Source of the DNA: Chara braunii
Taxonomy: Eukaryota > Streptophyta > Charophyceae > Charales > Characeae
NCBI GenBank assembly: GCA_003427395.1
Contig: BFEA01000580.1
Location: 95,332-130,372 of the forward strand
Direction: 5' to 3'
Length of the DNA: 35,041 bases
The translations under genes and the position numbers were made by a program. Positions 8,690-17,366 of the stretch are shown here, piece after piece; the first letter of the stretch is position 1; each line of letters starts with the position of its first letter. The notes beneath the pieces are model-generated. The model saw nothing but the letters and a program-made list of their open reading frames with translations, did no database searches and had not been told where the DNA came from.

Positions 8690-10363
8690 TGCTGTGCTTG
8701 GGAGTATAGAGACGTTCGTGAGTACCGTCCGCGAGTACCGTGAGTACAGACAACTTCAGGTCGGAGGAGTGCGGCGAGTACGGTACGGCGATTTCTATCG
8801 ATCACGACCGTCCGGTTCCACCGTGCGCAAAAGACGTGGTGAGTTTCCACTGCCTCAAATCGCCACTGCCAGGGCGCAAAAGTGCCTTTTGCGCCTCGGC
8901 CGCGGGTGCGGGGAACGGCGCTCGGAGGAAGGAGGGCGGGAGAAAAGGACCGTCGTTTTGTTTTTTTTCCCTTTTTTTCGCAGGCCTAAGGCTGCGGTAT
9001 ACTGGGCTTCAGCCTCTGTGTCCAGGTGTAGCATTTTCAGGGTGATATTGCGGGCAAAAGTTTTTTGGGGACGCAAGTGGGTTCTTAGCGGGCAAAAGTT
9101 TTTTGGGGACCGGTCCTTGGTGATATTGCGGACGGACGACCTACAGCTACCGGTAGCTCTCGTAGAGCCAGGGTGGAAACTGATCCAAAAAGTGTAAGAA
9201 GGGGAGGCGTTGTCGGGAGTCCCACTCGCAGGCTGTCCAAGGCGGAGGGTGCCGGCGGGTCTGGTCCCACAATTTGCAACAGGCCACTTTGTGGCGATTT
9301 TTTATGCTCGGAGAGATTCGCAGAACACTCTGAAATTTGAGAATCCATAGATTAGCTCGTGGTTTTTCCAAAGAAAATATCCAAAAATTTTCAAAAAATC
9401 AATAAACCACCACTACCTCCGACCCTGTTTTTGTTCACCCTTAATTTCACAGTGCACTGAGTTTTCTCGAGCCTAAGTCCCATTGTGTTCTCTTTTCTGA
9501 GACTCTTCCACAAAAAAAAACATAATGGCATTCACACTAAAAACGACAAAGGACCGAAAAAAAAAACAACAGTTCTATACACGTGACAAAATATGTAGTC
9601 CATGTGAGAGTAGGCCCTCAATAAGGGGGGATTTACAGCCACGAAATCATCACGGCAGCTGAGTCTAAAAAAATGGGAAAAAAAAAAAAAAAAAACAGCC
9701 CTATGCATTTGAAAGCAGTTAGCTGCAGAATCTCGAATACAATTGCTCCATGACAAAGTGTCAACAACCCGTTGAATTCGCCCTACCTCTCTGGCGGGGC
9801 ACTAAATCAAAACAAAAAAAGATAAATGAAAATGAGTGCAGCTAAAACTGAAACTAACCCAAATACCGCTCAGATATGTTAGTTGAGGTTTTGACATGAG
9901 CATTGGGTCGGTTAGGGTCTTCCCCAATAGTTTCCTCAAACTTATAGTATCGTCTTTTATTGTTTTTTGTCTTTTACTAGTTGACCCATATGGCCCAAAC
10001 ATTTTGTTATTGTCGAGTCTTCGCGGGATCTTCGAAGTTTGCGGATTATCCTATGTTTCCACCTTTTCCAACCTTGAGAAAAAATTATCTTATTTTCTCA
10101 CTTTTTCGTGAAATTATTGTTGTGTTGATTCAACACATTTTCTCTTTTTTCCACCCAACCACACGTGGGTCAGCGGAAACCGTACTCCAACTTCATTGAT
10201 TTTTCACACTTAGAACAACGCGTGAAATTTTTTGAAAATTTAAATGTTTGTAGATTTTATTGTGATCTTTCAAAAAAAAAAAAAAAAAAAAACATTTAAA
10301 AACTCGTTTCAGTCGCGAAACAGATTGCGACCGCAATTTGATCCATATTCCGTTTTTGTCATT

Positions 10364-10370
<7 letters not shown>
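8690..10370. other. Unassigned stretch with one short duplication
   Basis: GCGGGCAAAAGTTTTTTGGG occurs at about 9,050 and again at 9,090, and GTGATATTGCGG flanks the pair (9,042 and 9,120). From 9,360 to 10,370 the sequence is AT-rich with several A runs. No gene or element is recognised. Confidence 0.5.
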
Positions 10371-10434
<64 letters not shown>

Positions 10435-10440
10435 TCTCTC
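10371..10440. repeat. CT microsatellite
   Basis: About 35 CT units with one CC interruption near 10,431. 10,441-10,770 is unassigned. Confidence 0.95.
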
Positions 10441-10769
10441 TTGCACGCGCGCTTAGTCTTATTGCTTCTGCTACCTTAGCGATGCATTCACCACGCCCAC
10501 GTGGTAGACAGTTCAATCCTTAAGAACGCAGATTGTTGTAGGGGTGGGATATTAGACAAATGACATTCATGCACGGTAATCGGTCATTATGAACCCCTTT
10601 GAAGACCCTACTCACCCTTCCTTTTATTTTTGTTTTGGCGCACCCTCACCCCCTCTATCCTACCCTAGTGTTAACCACCCAGGAACATCACCCATCACCA
10701 TATTGGCGATGTGACATGACCACACAACGAAAATGGTCATCCTACATGCGGTTGAACGCACTTTCCGTT

Positions 10770-10770
<1 letters not shown>

Positions 10771-10808
<38 letters not shown>

Positions 10809-10850
10809 TATTCCAAAAAACCCACATAAAAAAAAAAAAAAAAAAAAAAA
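10771..10850. repeat. Poly-T run followed by poly-A run
   Basis: A T run of about 33 (10,771-10,803) and an A run (about 10,828-10,850) face each other across 25 bp. The A run is the left edge of the second copy of the long duplicated block. Confidence 0.9.
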
Positions 10851-11412
10851 CAGCGAATTCGATTCTCTCAATGATGGAATGAAGGCTTACAACCGTAGTA
10901 ACCCTAATGCACGACACTTCCCAATAGAACAACATACTGTGGAGTAACGGTAGTTCCCGAATATATATTGAGATAGAAGGGGCGGGGGGAGGAAAAGAAA
11001 AGTTGAGGCATATATTCGCTGCTTGCCAAGCAAACAATGAGAAGCACACTACAGGCAGAACATTCCACAACCGTCATCCCCGGAACACAACGCACCGCCA
11101 TTTCGGCTGTACCTGACCGGAAATATAGCCTCGTACAGATTCGTTATCAGAGTGCGTTACGCGACCACAACGCACCACCATTTCGGCTGTACCTAACCAG
11201 AAGTATAACTTGTATACATTCATAATCAGGGCGCGGTGCGTTCGGGGAAGGACGGCCGTCGTCCGCCGAACACAACGCACCCCCACTTCGGCTGTACCTG
11301 ACCAGAAGTATAGCTCGTACACATTAATTATCAGGGCGGCTGTACCTGACCAGAAGTATAGCTTGTATGCATTCATAATCAGGGTGCGTTAAGTTCGGGG
11401 GGACGACGGTAG
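10829..11412 (+). repeat. Long duplicated block, copy 2, ending at an N
   Basis: Identical by eye to 5,803-6,386. It includes a second copy of the tandem MITE array (11,071-11,412). It ends exactly at an undetermined base (11,413) followed by a T run; on the left it starts in a poly-A run behind a poly-T run. Homopolymers on both sides and an N at the edge suggest a scaffold join; a real recent duplication remains possible. Confidence 0.9.
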
Positions 11413-11413
11413 N
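11413..11413. other. Single-N assembly join
   Basis: One undetermined base separates the end of the duplicated block from a T run. Confidence 0.9.
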
Positions 11414-11428
11414 TTTTTTTTTTCCATA

Positions 11429-11836
11429 TAGTTTGCAAAATACACACATAAATTGAGATATATGCTAAAATGCCTCGGAAGTATGTGCGTAAAGCAGAAT
11501 GTCTTTTTGAGCTGAATTCTTTGGGTTATGCCCCTGTCAGGCCGATGCGCAAATTCGCAATGTGAGTCTTTTCGTTGGGTCTGGGCACTTTGCAATCCGA
11601 CCTTCGAAAAGTTGGCAAGTAATGGGGCATTTCGCAAAGTTGAATCGTACTCGGTAGGGGTATATTGCAAACTATCATATATTTTTCTTTGATATTCTTT
11701 CAAATCCACATTGCACTACCTACCTATGACGTCTACTTTTTTCTTTTTTTAAAATGGATAATTTGCGAAATACCCCCATCAGTCGAGACATATGTCAAAA
11801 TGCCCCTAAACGATGTGGGTAGAGCGGAATGTCCCT
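11429..11836 (+). repeat. Two related AT-rich repeat units, period about 328 bp
   Basis: A segment of about 80 bp beginning ATAGTTTGCAAAATAC (11,427) recurs at 11,755 as ATAATTTGCGAAATACCCCC. Both continue with GAGA.ATATG, AAAATGCC.C and AGAATGTC-type blocks. An inverted version of the leading motif, GGGGTATATTGCAAACTATC, lies at 11,657-11,676, so the first unit is bounded by inverted repeats like a small transposon of about 250 bp. No reading frame is recognised. 11,840-12,548 is otherwise unassigned. Confidence 0.65.
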
Positions 11837-12548
11837 CTACCAAAAAGAAATTTCAATAAAACACCCTGGTGTCAGTTGAGCATCCCATCATTGCAGTATA
11901 CTCTTATCGGACACCGTCCAAGTTTTAAGAATACCCCAATATTTTATAACTTTTTATTGGCCTACTTCATTTTCAAAATATTTGTACTTGTCTCTTCCTA
12001 GGGCCTACCTGATACCAGGGGAACTTGGGGGTTCGTTTTAAGGGTCGTATGAAACATTAATTGTAGGATTTGCTTCGGTTTTTAACCCCATATTCGGTCA
12101 GTGGCGGTTTCTATTTTTTGCTTTTCCATATCATAAAACAGTTTTTTTTTAATGAGTTGTGGTTTCCCGCTGTCAACTTATTTTTTATGTTGTCGAAGTT
12201 GGTATAAATAAGGTTCCAAAATGGTATCATTTGAGATGTTGTTTGTAGATTGTGTACCCTCAAATGTGTCTTCGAGAGATTTAAAACTATTAATATTTGG
12301 AAGTACTATGGACCAGGTCGGTTTTATTTTTTCAATCAAATTTGGACAGTTTTTATCGGTAGAGTCCGTCTCTTGGTACATGGGTTTGATTTAGATAAGG
12401 AGATATTTTATAGTCGAAATTTTTTTTTTTCTCAACTTTCAATTTTTTATACAGTCCATACAAGATAAATACCTTTTTAAGTTACTCTGTATTTATCGAC
12501 AAGATCCTTGGCTTCTGGCATGAAGAAAGGTAAACCGGTCGGATCACA

Positions 12549-14060
12549 CTATCGAGCGTATCGGTCCCATAGAAGGACCCTCCCGGCCACATCACGCATG
12601 ATTTTGCAAGATTTTTTTGCACGAGTGGTTTGTCGCTCAAGCTGTGTGTGTCATCTGTACTTCTCACAATACATGATAGAGGTCGCGCGAGCAACAATTT
12701 ACCTTTACACAAGGGGTTGTCACCATCAATAGGCAGGCGTCTCCCCGTCGAGCTACCGAACCACGTGCAAAATTTGTTCGTGTGTCATCACATAGCTGAC
12801 TCAGTTAAGTTTTTTTCTCGTTCGGTACAATATAAGGGGATATGCGTGGTTGAACGCCTTAGTCGGACTTGCGCGCGAACTGGCAGTCTGCGGGTTGATC
12901 TCTCGAGCGCGACTCTGCGCCGGTCGACTAAGACGGTCAATCTAACTACACGATACACTCACAAAATAAACTCAAACTTCGTACGTAAACTGCACTTAGT
13001 CCTTTATTCGCATTCAACCCATAACTTTTGACAACAAAAAATAAGCAAGTGTCTATCGCGAGACTTTGAATAAATATCACGACGACGCACGTTTTGTCAT
13101 ATTGACTAACCATGAATGAATACGCAAGTAGTTGCAAGGATGACGTGCTATGTGGTACCCATAACCATGTGGTTCTCTATGATTTTAAGGGTTTCTTTTG
13201 ACACTCAAGTGTCGGCTGACACGCGCCTTGAGAGGTAATCTCATGACGCTTGATAATAACGTATGCGATTGCGGGTCCTATATTTTTCTGCATACTGCTG
13301 CGAAGCACAGTAGGTAGGTTTCGACCCTTTTATGGTGGTCAAATGCCTCTGACTCAGGGAATGAGACTCCTTCGTCGGGGGCCTGTAACAAGTTAAGGGG
13401 TTTGACTTTCGACCTCAACGTTCAACCATCATATTTAACAAGCAGATTAAAAGGGATTTCTCATTTTCTCTCAATCCACATCTGCTCAATCCTTCCGCTC
13501 AGTCAAGGTAGACCACGCGAATACACAAATTAGAAGCATAGTGGGGTTATTGGATACGAGACGATCACTCTCACGATTACAATGTGGTTTCCTTCCAAAT
13601 ATATAAATGATTGCGGACAAGGTCAAAGTTTGACTTTAAATCATAAAACATACATGCGATGACGCGCAAATTCATCATCAACAGACCACACACTCTACGA
13701 GGTGAACTTCAACCACTCTCTGCAATCATACCCTTTGCCTCATTCACACAATCCTCAATTTTTATCTAACCTTCCAAAAAGAAAAACGTCAAGCCTTTTT
13801 TACATGACAATTTAATAAAAGTCCGGATAAAAACTATAAAGAAACACTTCAACCCACAGGGGTTAGATTGAGTTGAGATAATGAGTTGGAGTTGAGTTAG
13901 AGATCGACAGATTGACAACCAACCTGTTATCGATCGATAATAGAAGATGATCCTCGCAAGATCAGACTGAAACAAGTCAAACATTTGATCAAAATAAAAC
14001 AAAATGACTTGTAACACAACACAAACCTGTACCCAAACCATGCTTAAGTATATGGAAAAT
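12549..14060 (-). mobile_element. LTR-like repeat, copy A (truncated)
   Basis: Read on the minus strand, this matches copy B (23,590-27,078) and copy C (27,440-29,990, also minus) in the same order. Near its 3' end are GTGGCCGGGAGGGTCC and ACCGATACGCTCGATAG, matching ...CGGCCGAGAGGGTCC and ACCGATGCGCTCGAAAG of B. Further in are the TAGTCGACCG and GAGTCGCGCT blocks, then the palindrome GACACTCAAGTGTC (13,200-13,213; in B 26,363-26,376), then CCTGTTATCGATCGATAA with AGAAGATGATCCTCG (13,921-13,960; in B about 25,595-25,640). Similarity to B stops at 12,549, just where B meets its primer-binding-like site, which supports that point as the repeat's 3' end. The part of B with the hairpin array is missing. 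No coding sequence is seen. Confidence 0.7.
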
Positions 14061-14420
14061 AAGACTATGTATCTTTCCTCCTCCAACTCCTCGTATGACT
14101 ATGTCTAAAACCTTAACTCTGACTGATATTAGAAAATTAAGGAAAATTTCAATAGCATCTCCCTTATATAAGGTGGCGCACGCCCGAACTCCCAGAACTT
14201 TTTTCCTCGTCAAGAATCAAACTCCCTCCCAAAACTCCTTTCCTCTTTTTTTTTTCTTTTTTCTTTACTTTTTTTTCCCCTTTTTCTTTACTTTTACTTG
14301 CCTTTTCGTTTTCCTCTGGGAGGGGCAACTCGTTTTTTCGAAATGAGCAGCCTCTCCTCCCCCCCCTAAGTTATTTCATAGAGTCGAACTAGAGTCCAGC
14401 TCAAAGGGGTTTGTTTCCCC
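14061..14420. other. Unassigned, pyrimidine-rich
   Basis: T-rich and CT-rich sequence (14,230-14,300) between the LTR-like copy and the Pol III-type cluster. Nothing is recognised. Confidence 0.4.
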
Positions 14421-14426
14421 AAACCT

Positions 14427-14466
14427 GCGCCCGTATCTGGGCCACATAGGTCCCCGATACAGGCGC
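14427..14466. repeat. Hairpin shared by both tRNA-Glu-like loci
   Basis: GCGCC.GTATC at 14,427-14,437 pairs with GATAC.GGCGC at 14,455-14,466. The same motif as CCCGTATCTGG/CCAGATACGGG lies at 15,158-15,191. In both places it lies 3' (minus strand) of a tRNA-Glu-like head, behind a simple-repeat tail, (GA)n here and poly-A there. Confidence 0.65.
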
Positions 14467-14478
14467 ACGACCCATGAC

Positions 14479-14520
14479 CCCCTCTCTCTCTTTCCCTCTC
14501 TCTCTCTCTCTCTCTTTCTA
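14479..14520. repeat. CT microsatellite
   Basis: CT units with short interruptions; on the minus strand it is a GA tail behind the tRNA-Glu-like element. Confidence 0.9.
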
Positions 14521-14555
14521 ACCCCGACTTGCCCATCCCTCTCAACGAGACCCTT

Positions 14556-14715
14556 CCGAATGCAGCCGCATTGCGTGGCAGGTGCATTCGGCGAGTCAGT
14601 CCATCCGGAGGTGGACTGTCGGGGCTCAACCCCCTGATGAGTCGGTGAAAGTCCTACGAAATAGTTCGACTCAGTCAAGATTCCGTTTTGCCTGTTCGTT
14701 CGAAACGAACGGGCA
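14556..14715 (-). ncRNA. tRNA-Glu-like element 2 with serial hairpins
   Basis: On the minus strand, GGACTTTCACC (14,644-14,654) matches a tRNA-Glu anticodon arm: loop CTTTCAC, anticodon TTC at 14,647-14,649. It is followed at the normal distance by a B box, GGGGTTGAGCCCC (about 14,621-14,634). The D-arm is degraded (GAGTCGAACTATTT). Perfect hairpins flank the head. Upstream is GTTCGTT/AACGAAC, extended by TGCC/GGCA (14,689-14,715). Downstream are CAGTCCA/TGGACTG (14,597-14,618) and CCGAATGCA/TGCATTCGG (14,556-14,591). The element at 15,201-15,480 has the same plan with different hairpin sequences. Canonical stems are lost, so it is not a tRNA gene; a SINE-like retroposon or structured RNA fits best. 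Confidence 0.6.
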
Positions 14716-14734
14716 GTCACACCCAGAACAATGA

Positions 14735-14737
<3 letters not shown>

Positions 14738-14780
<43 letters not shown>

Positions 14781-14811
14781 ATCTAAGAAAAAAAAAAAAA
14801 AAAAAAAAAAA
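14738..14811. repeat. TA microsatellite and poly-A run at a gap edge
   Basis: TA units (about 14,738-14,774) and an A run (about 14,787-14,811) that runs straight into the N gap. Confidence 0.9.
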
Positions 14812-15152
14812 NNNNNNNNNNNNNNNNNNNNNNNNNNNNNNNNNNNNNNNNNNNNNNNNNNNNNNNNNNNNNNNNNNNNNNNNNNNNNNNNNNNNNNNNN
14901 NNNNNNNNNNNNNNNNNNNNNNNNNNNNNNNNNNNNNNNNNNNNNNNNNNNNNNNNNNNNNNNNNNNNNNNNNNNNNNNNNNNNNNNNNNNNNNNNNNNN
15001 NNNNNNNNNNNNNNNNNNNNNNNNNNNNNNNNNNNNNNNNNNNNNNNNNNNNNNNNNNNNNNNNNNNNNNNNNNNNNNNNNNNNNNNNNNNNNNNNNNNN
15101 NNNNNNNNNNNNNNNNNNNNNNNNNNNNNNNNNNNNNNNNNNNNNNNNNNNN
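14812..15152. other. Assembly gap, 341 N
   Basis: All bases are undetermined. A poly-A run borders it on the left and the GCCCGTATCTGG hairpin on the right. The spacing of the flanking elements suggests the gap hides part of a repeated unit. Confidence 0.99.
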
Positions 15153-15155
15153 AAA

Positions 15156-15193
15156 GCCCGTATCTGGGCACTTACTTATCCAGATACGGGGCA
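15156..15193. repeat. Hairpin CCCGTATCTGG/CCAGATACGGG
   Basis: A perfect 11-bp inverted repeat around a 12-nt loop, directly 3' (minus strand) of the poly-A tail of the composite element at 15,201-15,480. It is homologous to 14,427-14,466. Confidence 0.75.
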
Positions 15194-15236
15194 TGTAAGG
15201 TTTTTTTTTTTTTTTTTTTTTTTCCTTCCAAAATAT

Positions 15237-15297
15237 AAAAAACTTGGACCATTTCTCGATTCACGCGTGTCATCCTTGCGCAAGGGTCATGCTGATC
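15237..15297 (-). pseudogene. U6 snRNA 3' portion, 5' half replaced
   Basis: On the minus strand this reads AGATCAGCATGACCC, then TTGCGCAAGGATGACACGC, then AATCGAGAAATGGTCCAAG and T6. It follows the 3' two-thirds of U6 snRNA, the internal stem-loop region and the plant-type end ...AAATCGAGAAATGGTCCAA plus U tract, with about six substitutions in 61. The normal 5' part is absent: no GUGC/GUCC start and no ACAGAGA box, which U6 needs for 5' splice-site recognition. In its place stand hairpins GATCTG/CAGATC and CCGCGCGATC/GATCGCGCGG. It cannot work as spliceosomal U6. It is a U6-derived module of a larger element. Confidence 0.85.
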
Positions 15298-15404
15298 TGC
15301 GCGCGACAGATCTCAACCGCGCGATCTTGATGATCGCGCGGCCGAAATCGGCTACATCGAACTGCCTGGGCTGCTCCAAAAGGAGCTGGCCCAGTAGGTT
15401 GTGT

Positions 15405-15479
15405 GCGGCCGGGCTTGATCCCGGTATCTGCTGGGTGAAAGTATGACATCGTACCTATTGGACTCTTCTATAAGAAGAG
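15405..15479 (-). pseudogene. tRNA-Glu(UUC)-like head
   Basis: The stretch GTCCAATAGGTACGAT, the loop CTTTCACCCAG and the T-arm CCGGGATCAAGCCCGG align in order and spacing with cytosolic eukaryotic tRNA-Glu(UUC) (D-arm GTCC...GGAT, loop TTTTCACCCAGG, T-arm CCGGGTTCGA...CCCGG). The acceptor strands do not pair. The T54 equivalent is A. See the composite element for context. Confidence 0.7.
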
Positions 15480-15480
15480 G

Positions 15481-15990
15481 TTCGCCCCAACCATTCTCCG
15501 TGCTTGTGGCCTTGCAAGCCCTGTCTGCCTGTGACCTAACAGACCCCACCTGCCCGAAGGCTTTGCTGGCAGGCCCTTCCCTGACAGTTGGCCGCATGAC
15601 GTCGACATTGGCCTGTCAACCCCCTGGCTTGATGTCAACCCCTGCGGTCCAGAAAAAAACTTGTTATTCCTCCCGCGCCGTGGCCCCATACCCGGCGCAT
15701 CCCCCTTTTCAGCCCACTTAGGTCCTCAATCGCGTGGCTGCGACATCATTTTAGGTAGAATAGGTTTATCTTTAGCGTTTCCATGTTCGCATATTCCCGC
15801 AGCTTCGACAAAAGCGAAGCATTGCCATTCATATCCGCCACTCCCAGATGCCACACGCGTCCGGGCCAAAGTTTGAAAACTTTTAGTCTCTCAATCATAG
15901 GTTAGGACTGAATAAACTTTTGGCAACGTCAGTCTCATCAGGTCCTTCAATCCAACGAAAGAGTCGGATAACAACCGATGTTTAAAAAAA
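15481..15990. other. Unassigned stretch
   Basis: No gene is recognised. A CAACCCC-type motif recurs (15,617-15,640), but no repeat unit can be defined. Confidence 0.4.
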
Positions 15991-15995
15991 AACTG

Positions 15996-16034
15996 GCAAA
16001 TATCCTTGTCAGGGTATTTGCCCCGACACCGCCA
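15996..16034 (+). repeat. Solo copy of the GCRAATAYCCT hairpin
   Basis: GCAAATATCCT pairs with AGGGTATTTGC around TGTC or a similar loop (15,997-16,021). The same hairpin and its flank (CGACACCGCC-like) occur at 17,331-17,366 and inverted at 19,930-19,966. The third base pair is A-T here and G-C in the other two, so the change is compensatory. Confidence 0.6.
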
Positions 16035-16302
16035 CTCACGTTTCTTCCGCCTCGTGGGCTAAGCACCCACCGGCTCGCATGCCCATTGATTCCTTGGTCC
16101 GTGTTTCAAGACGACAAGGTGGAGGAACTTCACCAGCATTCCGAACATGTAGGAACCCAGCAGGCCCGCCAAAAGAGGCATGTGCTCAAGGTACTCTACT
16201 GCTGTGTCAACCACCCGTGGGGTTCCAATTGCTCCCCACTTCAATGTCGGCCACGACGGCCTATATCGGTAGGCATCCCACGTCCAACACGGAGGGTGAC
16301 AA

Positions 16303-16370
16303 TGCGGTCGCCGTTCAAGCTGAGGGACGTATTTCAACAGCCAAGGGTTGTACCAATTGAGCTAAGTCTG
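16303..16370 (-). ncRNA. tRNA-derived head, minus strand
   Basis: The minus strand reads CTTAGCTCAATTGGTACAAC (A box, about 16,347-16,366), later TTGAAATACGTCCC and AGCTTGAACGG (a poor B box, about 16,310-16,321). It resembles the head at 4,849-4,920 in the A box and in TGAAATAC. Stems do not pair. It is a pseudogene or SINE head. The short frames around it match no family I know. Confidence 0.5.
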
Positions 16371-16498
16371 GTGGTCCCTGAAACTGGTGTCACCCCTGGT
16401 TCAAAGAAGGTGGAAAAAAAAAAAGAGTAAATAATAATAAAAAAAATAAAAACGAAAACGAAGGATGGGGGGAGGAAAAGGGACCGTTGGCACCCCGC

Positions 16499-16557
16499 TT
16501 GGTCCCATCGGTCGGGACCGATATCCCCACTTGGTCCCATCGGTCAGGACCGATATC
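16499..16557 (+). repeat. Tandem repeat of about 31 bp, two copies
   Basis: CTTGGTCCCATCGGTC is followed by GGACCGATATC twice. Each unit contains the near-palindrome GGTC.GGACC, able to form a small hairpin. Confidence 0.8.
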
Positions 16558-16559
16558 AA

Positions 16560-17150
16560 AACCAAAAGGCATAGTCCTGCGGGACCCTCAACCACTCGAC
16601 CTTCTCCAAATAGTGCTCCATCGCTTGCTTGTTGGCCTTGATTCCTACACCTCCAAGGTGATGGTCCAATGTCGTAACCTATAAGGTTAAGCCCAAGTCT
16701 AAGTAGGCTAGATGCAAAATTCTTCATAAGCAGTATCGACACCGCAACTGAGCCTACCGAGATGCACCAAGGCCATACCTTGGCCCATCGGCCGTACTCC
16801 CTCGCATGCCCGCTTACGGGCCGGGTTTATCCCTGGTCACCATGCACATACTCAAAACACCGAAGCTGCCCTGCGGATAAACCTACCCCGCAATAACTCG
16901 GTCTTTCAGCTGTACCGGCTCCGTTTACGTACGCCTTCGCCGAAACTGTGGGCACCTCTTACTGGCGAGTAGACATACCAAACGCCCTACTGCACTACGC
17001 ACAATGCGACCTCCAAGATTGTCTCAAACAAAATTCATGGGAGGGCAAGGCCGTCTCCGTGCGAGCACACGCCTGACAAACAGATGTAAAAAAAAAAAAA
17101 AAAATCATTTAATCTTAATTTAAACGAAAACAAAGGGTTGACCGACGATT
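16560..17150. other. Unassigned stretch
   Basis: GC-richer than its neighbours. One frame (16,897-17,076) gives 59 codons of protein-like composition, but there is no start, no relative I recognise and no context to support a gene. A poly-A run lies at about 17,088-17,104. Confidence 0.4.
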
Positions 17151-17154
17151 ATGC

Positions 17155-17366
17155 CGACTTTGAAAATCAATAAGAAAAACTCACGCGCGCCTCAAAACTA
17201 CTCACCCACACACACTCTATTTTTCCCCTGAACTGATAGTTGGTCACAAAAAGCAACCGGTCGCGGCTCGTACGACGCACCCAATTTTCGCACCCTCATT
17301 TATGTCACTTGCAAAGACCATGACCAGGGCGGATGCCCTTGCAAGGGTATTCGCGCTGACAGTACC
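17155..17366 (+). repeat. Left arm of a large imperfect inverted repeat
   Basis: It matches the reverse complement of 19,925-20,110. Shared blocks in order are GCGCGCCTCAAA, CCCACACACA, CACTTGCAAA and the hairpin GCGGATGCCCT/AGGGTATTCGC with GCTGACA after it (17,331-17,366). The arms are diverged in the middle. They flank about 2.56 kb with no recognised gene, as would a large foldback or TIR element that has lost its coding capacity. Confidence 0.65.

Larger units (their letters stand above)
15201..15480 (-). ncRNA. Composite tRNA-Glu-like / hairpin / U6-like element
   Basis: Read on the minus strand in order: a perfect hairpin CTCTTCT/AGAAGAG (15,463-15,479); an A-box-like GAGTCCAATAGGTACG (about 15,450-15,465); a tRNA-Glu anticodon loop CTTTCAC with TTC at 15,437-15,439; a T-arm CCGGGATCAAGCCCGG with a perfect 5-bp stem (15,409-15,424); hairpin CTGGGC..GCTCC/GGAGC.GCCCAG (15,366-15,394); GCCGA/TCGGC (15,341-15,352); CCGCGCGATC/GATCGCGCGG with a 5-nt loop (15,317-15,341); GATCTG/CAGATC (15,294-15,312); then the 3' part of U6 (15,237-15,297) ending in T6; then a poly-A run of about 23. 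The head has Pol III-type internal promoter elements. The acceptor and anticodon stems do not pair, so it is not a functional tRNA. The junction of tRNA, new hairpins and U6 is unusual. A SINE with a U6-derived tail or a novel structured RNA are the alternatives; the T6 run argues that the poly-A lies outside any Pol III transcript. Confidence 0.65.

Noticed and set aside
16897-17076. 59 codons of protein-like composition on +
   Set aside because: No start codon, no recognised relative and a stop on both sides; too short to support.
17331-17366. Hairpin considered as a Helitron 3' end
   Set aside because: No CTRR follows the hairpin, and the copies occur in inverted pairs, which Helitrons do not show.
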